Origin: Acidobacteriota bacterium
Lineage (GTDB): Bacteria > Acidobacteriota > Terriglobia > Bryobacterales > Bryobacteraceae
Length of the DNA stretch: 62,846 bases
Reading direction: 5' to 3'
Assembly: GCA_023436715.1 (NCBI GenBank)
Contig: JAEZIJ010000147.1
Coordinates: 1-62,846, forward strand
The position numbers and the translations under genes are program-made. Shown piece after piece: positions 43,751 through 53,400 of this stretch. Below the pieces are notes generated by a model. That model was not told where the DNA came from. It saw only the letters and a program-made list of their open reading frames with translations, and ran no database searches. Position 1 is the stretch's first letter, and each line of letters starts with the position of its first letter.

Positions 43751-44671
43751 ATGAATCCGCGCACTGTCAACCGGCTGATGTTGCTTGTGACCGCGCTGCT
43801 CTTCTCGACCGGCGGGGCGGCTATCAAAGCGACGCAGTTGACGAGCTGGCAGGTGGCCGGCTTCCGGTCCGCGGTCGCGGCCGTCGCGGTCATCGTGCTG
43901 GTACCCGAGGCGCGGCGAGGATGGAACGCGCGCGTGTTGCTGGTGGCGTGTGCGTATGCCGCTACGCTCCTGTGCTTCGTGCTTGCCAACAAGGCGACTA
44001 CGTCGGCGAATTCCATCTACCTGCAAGGTACGGCGCCGCTATACGTTCTGGCGCTCAGCCCGTGGCTGCTGCATGAGCGGATCCGCCGGCACGATGCAGT
44101 GTTCGGCGCGGTTGTGGCCGCCGGATTGGTGCTGTTCTTCCTCGCCAATGAAGCGCCGGTGGCGACTGCGCCGCATCCACTGCGCGGCAACATCCTCGCG
44201 GCGTTTTCGGGCATAACGTGGGCGCTCACCCTCACGGGGATGCGGTGGCTGGGACGCCAGGGCACCTCCGCGGCCACTGCGACCGTAGTGGCTGGGAACC
44301 TGATTGCCGCGGTGGCCGCGCTACCGTTCGCGCTGCCGGTTACCCACGCCGGGTGGAACGACGTGGCTGTGATCCTGTACCTCGGCGTCTTCCAGATCGG
44401 GCTGGCTTACTTTCTCTTGACGCGTGCAATCCGGCACGTCCCGGCTTTCGAGACAGCCACGCTGCTCATGCTCGAGCCTGCGATCAACCCGGTGTGGGCC
44501 TGGCTCGTCCACGGTGAGCGCCCTGGCGCACTGGCACTTGGCGGCGGCTCGCTCATCCTTGGCGCCAGCTTCTTCCATACGTGGCAGCAGAGCCGGGCGG
44601 AGCGCGTCAAGGAAAATGCGCATGCGGACCGGGCGTGCCCGGCCCCTACAGGACCGCGCGATCCTTCATAG
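43751..44671 (+). CDS. EamA/DMT-family transporter
   Basis: A protein of 306 residues with ten hydrophobic helices in two EamA repeats. Recognisable are LFSTGGAAIKATQLTSWQVAGFRS, IYLQGTAPLYVLALSPWLLHE, LGVFQIGLAYFLLTRAIR and ATLLMLEPAINPVWAWLVHGE. It is probably a metabolite exporter. The ATG at 43751 was chosen because TACAAT (43738-43743) lies seven bases upstream; an in-frame ATG at 43742 would fall inside that hexamer. The last codons run into a GCATGC/GCCCGG palindrome-like repeat, so the C-terminal tail after the last helix has repeat-derived residues. Confidence 0.9.
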   Translation: MNPRTVNRLMLLVTALLFSTGGAAIKATQLTSWQVAGFRSAVAAVAVIVLVPEARRGWNARVLLVACAYAATLLCFVLANKATTSANSIYLQGTAPLYVLALSPWLLHERIRRHDAVFGAVVAAGLVLFFLANEAPVATAPHPLRGNILAAFSGITWALTLTGMRWLGRQGTSAATATVVAGNLIAAVAALPFALPVTHAGWNDVAVILYLGVFQIGLAYFLLTRAIRHVPAFETATLLMLEPAINPVWAWLVHGERPGALALGGGSLILGASFFHTWQQSRAERVKENAHADRACPAPTGPRDPS

Positions 44672-44882
44672 GGTCCAGGGAAGTCGAAGCGAGTTCGAGC
44701 CAAAGCAAAAATCTATCCCGGTAAGGCATGCAGTCCTCTACCTTCGCGGGCCGCGACTCGCCTTCGAACGGCACAGCGATGCGGGCGCCCACCGGAATCC
44801 TGCTGGCGGACGACATAATCAGGCAGACGGAAGACGGCGATCTCAGAATGCCGTCAAGCTCGAGTTCGTTGACTGGGTTCAC
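44646..44882 (-). CDS. Possible small PilZ-like domain protein
   Basis: A protein of 78 residues. The pattern LDGILRSPSSVCLIMSSASR, then IPVGARIAVPFEGE, then KVEDCMPYRDRFLLWLELA, recalls a PilZ beta-barrel (SxGG-like turn, then G.RV, then V..C.....). The canonical RxxxR c-di-GMP motif is absent. The start is GTG at 44882 and the 3' end overlaps the convergent transporter gene. It could be a decayed or atypical PilZ protein; evidence is a by-eye fold impression only. Confidence 0.4.
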   Translation of the reverse strand: MNPVNELELDGILRSPSSVCLIMSSASRIPVGARIAVPFEGESRPAKVEDCMPYRDRFLLWLELASTSLDPMKDRAVL

Positions 44883-44933
44883 TAAGGAATTAGTGCGAGC
44901 CAGCCGGACTTTCCTCTCCGGAAAAATGAGGCG

Positions 44934-45953
44934 TTATGCGTTGACGTTGCGGCTCCGCGCCAGTTTCTCGAAGAGGTCGTTGAAAACGGGGTCCCGCGAG
45001 ACATTCGTTGCCACACGGATCGGGCGCCGGCCGGGCTCCTTCTTCCACCGGAAGTCGTCCGTCAGCACAGGGCTCGGCACCAGGACTGAAGGAATCCACC
45101 GCGGTTGGACGACCCAGGCCACCGTCGAGATGTCCCAGATCACCTTCGACCACGGATATGTATCCTGCCTCCCCTTCGTCCCCGCTTTCGCGTATTCCAG
45201 GAATTGATCGAAAAGGTAGTCGCCCAGAGGGGAGCGGCCTTTCAGAAACCGCTCCATTTCCGGGAGTGTCGTTCTCAAGTGTTCCGAAACATTCTTGGTT
45301 GGAATCTGAACCAGCGGCACGCCGCTGTCGAACAAGACCCGCGAAGCGTGTATGTCCTGCTCGAGGTTGAACTCACGCGCGGACGGCCACTCGTGAGTGG
45401 TTCCGCCCAGCCACACCACCACGATCTTCTCCTTGATCTTGGGCTCCATCAGAATGGCGGAGGAGACGTTGGCCGGGCACCCGAGCGTCAACACGTAGAG
45501 AGGCGTGCTGCGTGGCCGCAACGCTTTTGCAATCAGGTCGCGCGCGGCGGGGCTGTCCACGGGTTTGCCCGCGGCTCCGAAGAAGCGTTCCGAACCCCGA
45601 AAAGCGAAGCCTTCGGATTTGCGCCCGAGGAACTTCAGTATCCGAAGAAGCTCCTGGTAGCTCTTCTCCATGCCGTCTCCGGCGCTGGTCGAGCGGTCAT
45701 TCAGAAACGGAGCCGCGTAGACCGCCTCCACTTCCATGCGCTCAGGCGACAGGATGCTGTACGCCACCGCGTATTGGTCGTCAATCTCGTTGTACGTGTC
45801 CGTGTCGATGACAACCGGCACTTTGCCCGAAGGCGGTTCGAGTATCTTTCGCAAAGCGGCATCGCGCTCGCTCTGTTGCGCGAACATCCTGCCGGTGATA
45901 CCGGCCGCTGCCATCTTCATCACCAGGCGGCGGCTCGCAGTCAAGAAGGGCAT
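44934..45953 (-). CDS. Exported inosine-uridine-type nucleoside hydrolase
   Basis: A protein of 339 residues. The signature VVIDTDTYNEIDDQYAVAY holds the calcium-binding aspartates (DTD....DD). VLTLGCPANVSSAIL and VVWLGGTTHEW are further family blocks. The N-terminus, TASRRLVMKMAAAGITGRMFAQ, reads as a Tat-like leader. It would cleave the N-glycosidic bond of nucleosides outside the cytoplasm. The ATG at 45953 follows GAGAGGAGT by about nine bases. It is divergent from the outer-membrane-type gene. Confidence 0.9.
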   Translation of the reverse strand: MPFLTASRRLVMKMAAAGITGRMFAQQSERDAALRKILEPPSGKVPVVIDTDTYNEIDDQYAVAYSILSPERMEVEAVYAAPFLNDRSTSAGDGMEKSYQELLRILKFLGRKSEGFAFRGSERFFGAAGKPVDSPAARDLIAKALRPRSTPLYVLTLGCPANVSSAILMEPKIKEKIVVVWLGGTTHEWPSAREFNLEQDIHASRVLFDSGVPLVQIPTKNVSEHLRTTLPEMERFLKGRSPLGDYLFDQFLEYAKAGTKGRQDTYPWSKVIWDISTVAWVVQPRWIPSVLVPSPVLTDDFRWKKEPGRRPIRVATNVSRDPVFNDLFEKLARSRNVNA

Positions 45954-46097
45954 TGGAGTCGGACTCCTCTCGTTGATCGGAACCTCAAAGGGCAACTGAG
46001 TTTAGCAAATACTTGCCGGCCGGTGTTCAGGTCCGGAGCTTCAGAGCCGATGGTGAGCCCGTTGCGGATAGCTGCCTCCGGGTGTCTACTTAGAATC

Positions 46098-46733
46098 GTG
46101 AGGGGCAAAATCACCGTAGTGTTCGCTCTAGCCGCGCTTGGCTGCTCCGCGCAGCAGCAGTGGGAGATCGGAGCGGCCGGCGGTTACGGCTTTTACCGGA
46201 ATGCCAGCGTCAATGCGCCCGCGGGCACAGCGCAGGCCGGCATCCAAAACAGTTTTGCATTCAGCATCTACACCGACCAACACATGTATGAGCACTTCAG
46301 CGGAGAGCTCCGCTACACCTTTCAAAACGGCGACCCGTTCGTGAAGTCGGGCGGCGTGAAGACGATCATACAGGGCCAGTCCCATGCGGTCGATTACGAA
46401 CTGCTGGTCCATATGCGACGCCGGGAAGCCCGTATTCGCCCGTTTCTGGCGGGGGGCGGCGGGGCGAAATGGTACGTCACCTCAGGGCCGGCGACCCCGT
46501 TTCAGCCGCTTGGCGGGATTGCCGTGCTAGCGAACCGGAACAGCACGAAACCGCTGATTACGGCAGGAGGGGGCGTGAGCATCGCGTTTCCGCCCCACGT
46601 GCGGGTTCGCCTGGAATTCAGGGACTACATCACTCCGTTCCCGAAACAGGTGATCGTGCCTACCCGGTTTGCCAACGCACGAGGGCTCCTTAACATGTTT
46701 ACCCCGCTGTTAGGGGTCGGGGTCGCCTTCTAG
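46098..46733 (+). CDS. Predicted small outer-membrane beta-barrel protein
   Basis: A protein of 211 residues from GTG at 46098. A signal peptide (KITVVFALAALGCSAQQ) is followed by alternating amphipathic strands (WEIGAAGGYGFYRNASV, HFSGELRYTFQNG, HAVDYELLVHM, RIRPFLAGGGGAKWY, VRVRLEFRDYITP) and a final aromatic residue (LLGVGVAF), as in OmpA/OmpW-like porin-type barrels. An upstream ATG at 46050 is possible. Function unknown; the frame further upstream lies opposite the nucleoside hydrolase and is not coding. Confidence 0.7.
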   Translation: MRGKITVVFALAALGCSAQQQWEIGAAGGYGFYRNASVNAPAGTAQAGIQNSFAFSIYTDQHMYEHFSGELRYTFQNGDPFVKSGGVKTIIQGQSHAVDYELLVHMRRREARIRPFLAGGGGAKWYVTSGPATPFQPLGGIAVLANRNSTKPLITAGGGVSIAFPPHVRVRLEFRDYITPFPKQVIVPTRFANARGLLNMFTPLLGVGVAF

Positions 46734-46813
46734 CAGGCTTCGTCGGCCCTAAATCCCGGCCGGGAGCGGGCCGGGCATGGCCGACCCCCACCGGACCGCG
46801 TGCGTTTTCGTAG

Positions 46814-46833
46814 GGGCCACGCATGCGTGGCCC
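46814..46833. repeat. GCATGC-centred 20-base palindrome, copy 2
   Basis: A perfect palindrome with arms GGGCCACGCA and TGCGTGGCCC, placed between two convergent genes. A degenerate copy lies 40 bases to the left. Related to the palindrome at 15364-15383. Confidence 0.75.
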
Positions 46834-46848
46834 GTGTCTGGTCTACGC

Positions 46849-48663
<1,815 letters not shown>

Positions 48664-48807
48664 ATCGTGCTTCTCCTTTAGCAAGGGCCATCATAGACGG
48701 AGCGTTTCGTAGAAATCAAATGCCGATGGGTCCTACAGAATTCACGCGTGTTACCGCCAGAGCCAACGCCGTGATTTCGAATGGCGGGCCGAAAGGCAAC
48801 ACCGCTC

Positions 48808-48824
48808 CCTTGCGGTCGCGGCTC
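48808..48824. repeat. GAGCCGCGACCGCAAGG dispersed motif, copy 2 (inverted)
   Basis: It matches 21458-21474 exactly over 17 bases on the opposite strand. It lies in the 242-base interval between the divergent GH3 and cytochrome c genes, which otherwise shows no gene. Confidence 0.6.
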
Positions 48825-48905
48825 GGTTTCATGCTGTTGCCGACCGTGAGACTGTTGGTAAGATAAAGAACTTCACCCTGGGAATCCAACGAGGAGACGA
48901 TCGGT

Positions 48906-49244
48906 ATGAAAGCGGTTCGAGCGACTGTATTGATTCTGACGCTGGGAGTGCTCGCGGCGCCGGGGATTGCGGCTCAGAAAGGGAATAAGGCCGGCGACGC
49001 TGCGAAAGGCAAGGTCATTTTTCAGCAGTGCTCGATGTGCCACAACCCCAACAGCGCGGACAAGAAGATCGGTCCCGGGCTGAAAGGGCTATTCCATCGG
49101 GCCAAGTTGTCGAGCGGCAAGAAGCCGACCGATGAGAGCGTGTTGGCCACGATTAACCAAGGCGGCGCGGGCATGCCGGCCTACGCGAACATGCTCTCGG
49201 CCCAGGAGAAGCAGGATCTGCTTGCGTATCTGAAAACGCTCTAG
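48906..49244 (+). CDS. Small periplasmic c-type cytochrome
   Basis: A protein of 112 residues. A signal peptide (MKAVRATVLILTLGVLAAPGIAA) is followed by one haem-binding CSMCH (Cys42, Cys45, His46) and a distal ligand candidate Met90 in GGAGMPAYANM. A single-haem class I cytochrome fold is predicted; its electron partners are unknown. The ATG follows AGGAGA at good spacing. It is convergent with the regulator gene, with stops seven bases apart. Confidence 0.9.
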   Translation: MKAVRATVLILTLGVLAAPGIAAQKGNKAGDAAKGKVIFQQCSMCHNPNSADKKIGPGLKGLFHRAKLSSGKKPTDESVLATINQGGAGMPAYANMLSAQEKQDLLAYLKTL

Positions 49245-49250
49245 CGTGGA

Positions 49251-50246
49251 TCAGTTAGGACCGGTGGACGAAGAGTCCAGATTAGCGGCCACGCTGGCGG
49301 CGATGTCCCGTGCGATCTCCTCCTCCATCGCGAAATCGGCTTTGACATACCGGTCGTATCTCCGCGTCCAGATCTGATACCCGTCGACAGCATTGATCAG
49401 TTGGACTACGATGCGCAATCGGCCCCCGTCTTTTCGGACGCTGCCGTCGAGCACAAGTCCTACATTGAGCTGCCTCCCGATGTCGCGGACGTCTTGCGCG
49501 GCGCCCTTGAAATGGAACGCCGTCGTGCGGGAAACGACATGAAGGCCGGGTATCCGCGATAGCGTTTCAATGAGTTCCTCACTCAGGCCGTCGCAGAGGT
49601 TAGCCTGATCGTGCCTGGAGCTCAGGTCCGCAAACGGTAGTACGACAACAGACCGGAACCCTGGCTGGGCAGCGGTTTCGGCATGGGTTGTTCCCGGAGC
49701 GTTCCGCCGCACCAAACGGGCTCCGATACTCCAGCATGCAGCCGTGGCTGCCACGATGAGAGCAAATAGCAGTACCCGAGGTTTAGCGGCCCTCAAACCC
49801 CGAATTGAGGAAGGCTTCCCGGCTGACGGGGTGACCGCCGCCTGCCTGCTCCTGAATGCCGGGATGTAAGTACGCTGGGGCAGTTCGATTGCGATTGTAT
49901 CTTCCCTGCCTTCGGATTCGTAGTATTCCTGTAACTTGCGGCGCAGCCGCCCCGCCTCGACCCTCACGATCGGATCGGCGCCGGCATCGAAATCCTGCTT
50001 CCTCCCAAACACCTCGACAGCCAGGACGTATTCATTCAGCTTTTCCGCTTCGCCCGTGAGTGCATGCTCGACGAGGAAGGTCAGAAGCCGCCCCGGCCGA
50101 TCCGTGCGGGAAAACGGCTGACTCGCCACGATGCGGCCCAGCTCTTCGCGAACAAGTTCCGGCACTATGTTACTCGGGCGATGAGTTCTGAAGCGGTGCC
50201 CCCCCGGCGTCGTCAACGCGTTCCCCAAAGCGTTTTCGGCCATCAC
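49251..50246 (-). CDS. Membrane-anchored winged-helix-type regulator with FlgO/TolB-N-like domain
   Basis: A protein of 331 residues. The N-terminal part (about residues 25-130) has the pattern VREELGRIVASQPF...LLTFLVEHAL...DPIVRVEAGRLRRKLQEYY, seen in acidobacterial and proteobacterial winged-helix-like regulators. One membrane helix follows (VLLFALIVAATAACWSIGA). The outer part (SVVVLPFADLSS, LHVVSRTTAFHFKG, LVLDGSVRKDGGRLRIVVQLINAVDGYQIWTRRYD) resembles FlgO/TolB N-terminal domains. The GTG at 50246 lies eight bases after TAACAT (50255-50260); an adjacent ATG at 50243 is an alternative. It is divergent from the copper oxidase operon and may regulate it (inference). Confidence 0.75.
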   Translation of the reverse strand: MMAENALGNALTTPGGHRFRTHRPSNIVPELVREELGRIVASQPFSRTDRPGRLLTFLVEHALTGEAEKLNEYVLAVEVFGRKQDFDAGADPIVRVEAGRLRRKLQEYYESEGREDTIAIELPQRTYIPAFRSRQAAVTPSAGKPSSIRGLRAAKPRVLLFALIVAATAACWSIGARLVRRNAPGTTHAETAAQPGFRSVVVLPFADLSSRHDQANLCDGLSEELIETLSRIPGLHVVSRTTAFHFKGAAQDVRDIGRQLNVGLVLDGSVRKDGGRLRIVVQLINAVDGYQIWTRRYDRYVKADFAMEEEIARDIAASVAANLDSSSTGPN

Positions 50247-50321
50247 GGTATCAGATGTTACCGATGTGCTCCGGTTGTAAGAAAAAGTACGCGCGACGTG
50301 AAGGTTCGTGTGCCCGGCATC

Positions 50322-50351
50322 TTCACGGTAAATGTACGTTCCATTTACAAT
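50322..50351 (+). promoter_or_regulatory. Candidate promoter and operator of the copper module
   Basis: TTCACG (50322-50327) and TACAAT (50346-50351) are 18 bases apart. An inverted repeat GTAAATG (50328-50334) and CATTTAC (50342-50348), with a seven-base spacer, covers the spacer and part of the -10. This is the place expected for an operator. The transcript would have a leader of about 125 bases before 50483. Confidence 0.45.
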
Positions 50352-50482
50352 GGCGTACTCCCTTTCTTTTCCGTGCCATTCCATGATGAGGCTTCCAGGT
50401 AAACAACTGCCTGGACAGGGCGTGCTTCCAGAGGGGGTACGCAGAGATTCGGGCACGAAAAGCACGGAGGAGCTGAATCAAT

Positions 50483-53400
50483 ATGGATAGGCACAGATTC
50501 CTGGCCGGAGGGCTAGCCTTAGCGGCCCTCTTCTGGGGAACCAACCTGAACGCGCAAAACAGCAACGGCTGCAAGGCCAATGGGAGCGGCGGCGCGAATT
50601 GCCCGCCTACCCAAATGAGAAGCACAACGCAGGCTCAAAGAAAAGCTGCCAGGGCACACCAGGCCCCTCAGAAACGAGGCGTGGCCAGGGTCTACGCAGG
50701 GGTGAACCCGGCCACCAGGACCTTAAGCACGCTGGCAACCGGGGTGAGCACGCTCGCTACGATGGCCGCCCCGATGTCCACTCCGGACTACTTCGGCAGC
50801 GCAAACTGGGCGAACAGCCCACTGCCGGCCATCAACCCGGCAACGGGCGCCATCACGGGAGGCGTTCATAAGTTCGTGAACACATTACCGGGCTTGTGCG
50901 ATGTTTCACCGTGGGGCTCGGCCGGCAGGAACGAACTCGGACAATGCATCCCGATCGCGACCTCGGACAACGCAACCTTTCCCGGAAGCGATTTTTACCG
51001 CATCGGACTACGGGATTTCAATGTGCGAATGCACTCCGACCTCCCGCTGGCCGGGACGAAAATCCGGGGCTACGTGGAGTTGAATCCCGACAACACTCCC
51101 AAGGCGCAGCAGTACCTCGGACCGCTGATCCTTGCGACAAGGGACAGGCCCGTACGCGTGCTGTTTGAGAACCAGTTGACGCCCAACGGCAAAATGTTCA
51201 TCCCGATGGACACCACGTATATGGGCGCAGGTTCGATCAATGATGGAAAGGCCACGGGGAACGCTTCCAGCCAGCGGGCGGTCATCCACCTCCACGGGGG
51301 GGCAACTCCGTGGATCAGCGACGGCACGCCGCACCAGTGGGTCACGCCCCCGCGCGAGACCGTCCCGAACAAGGTGGGCTTTGCCAAAGGGTGGAGCTTC
51401 CAGAATGTGCCTGACATGCCGGGCGCGCTCAAATTCACCCCGGCTCTCACGGACGGCCAGGGGACTCTCTACTGGACCAACGCGCAGAGCGGCCGGCTGA
51501 TGTTCTACCACGACCATTCGTACGGCACGACCCGGCTGAACGTCTATGCCGGCGAAGCGGCCGGATACCTGCTGGTCGATCCGGCACAGGAGACCGCGCT
51601 GAAGACGGCCAGCGTCCCGGGCACGATCATCACCGACCCCACTACCGGCGCGATCAACAGCGCGGATCTGGCTCATGTGATTCCCCTGGTTATCCAGGAC
51701 AAGACATTCGTGCCCGATAGCGGCGAACCGGGCGGCCAACTCGCCGCCACAGACCCCACCTGGGATGTGACCAACCTGGGCGGCGCCGGCAGCCTGTGGT
51801 TTCCGCATGTATACATGCCGAACCAGAACCCCTATGACAGCGGAGCAAGCGCGTATGGCCGCTGGGACTACGGCCCGTGGTTCTGGCCTCCGCAGAATCC
51901 CGCCGGCCTGGCCAGTCCGCCTGTTTCCTGTACAAGCAGCGCCTACCCGGGCCAGACGCTGACCTGCCCGGGAACGCCCAATCCCTCCGGCACACCGGAA
52001 GCGTTCATGGATACGCCCGTAATCAACGGCACAGCTTACCCGAAGCTCACCGTGGACCCGGCCGCCTACCGCTTCCAGGTCCTGAACGCCGGCAACGACC
52101 GCGCCCTCAACCTGGGCCTGTATGTGGCTGATCCGCTGAGTGTCGCGGTGACAAACGGAGGCGCCGGCTACTCGGCTCCGCCCACAGTCAGCTTTGCCGG
52201 CGGCGCCGGACCTTCGGATGCTACTGCCGTCGCGGCGGTATCGACCGGATCCGTCGTCGATGTGATGGTCTCCACCGGCGGCGCGGGATACACGCTGCCC
52301 CCCGTCGTCTCCTTCACGGGCGGCGGAGGAACGGGCGCTGCCGCGATCGCGACCTTAACTAATGATGTCGTCACGGGAATCGTGGTCACGAAGGGAGGCT
52401 CGGGATACACCTCCACCCCGGCAGTCGTCCTGACCAACGCCTCTGGTGATACGACCGGGGCAGGCGCCACCGCCACAGCCGCAATCACCCCCGCGGGCGC
52501 CATAGTTTCAGTGATCGTCACCAATCCTGGATCTGCGCCCTGGACTCTAGCGCCCACGGTAGTGTTCACCAATGCCGCCGGGGACACCACGGGCGCCGGC
52601 GCGACAGCCATCGCTTCGGCCAACACCGAGGTTAAGATGCTCGATGCCGTTCCACATACTTCCGGATCGCCCTTGCCTCTGTGCGGCACGCAAACCACGG
52701 TCGGTGGCGGCGGGCTGGCAAGGGCCGCCGTCAACAATGGCATCCCCCTGAATGGGACGGGTTTGCCGGGCGGGTGCTGGCCGACAACCTGGCCAACCGA
52801 CGGACGGGATGGCGGAGTGCCCGATCCCGCGACGGCCGGACCTCCGATCGTTCAGATCGGCAGCGAGGGCGGCCTGATGCCCAGCGTGGCCGTGATCCCG
52901 TCCACTCCGATGGGCTACGAGTACAATCGCCGCAGCATTACGGTTCTGAATGTGTTCAGCCACGGGCTGTTCCTCGGGCCGGCCGAGCGGGCGGACATCG
53001 TTGTCGATTTCTCGGCTTTTGCCGGCAAGACCCTGATACTCTACAACGACGGACCCGCACCGGTCCCCGCCTTCGACTCGCGCATCGACTATTACACGGG
53101 CGATCTGGACCAGACCGACACCGGCGGCGCTCCCTCCACGCTGCCGGGATACGGTCCCAACACCCGCACCTTGATGCAAATCCAGGTGGCGCAGAATGCC
53201 GCGGCTTCGAGCAGCTTCAATCTGGCCTCGTTGCAGGCAGCGCTGCCGGGCATCTTTGCTGCCACACAGGAGAAGGTAATCGTTCCGGAGTCCGCATACC
53301 CGGCCGCAAACGGGGGCGGGCCTGATACCTACGTCCGGATCCAGGACACGTCGCTCACCGGCTACCTCGGGGGACCTATCGGCGGTGTCACTCTCACGAG

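Noticed and set aside
45105..46049. Long N-terminal extension of the outer-membrane-type protein
   Set aside because: It lies opposite the nucleoside hydrolase, and the real product begins with a signal peptide near 46098.
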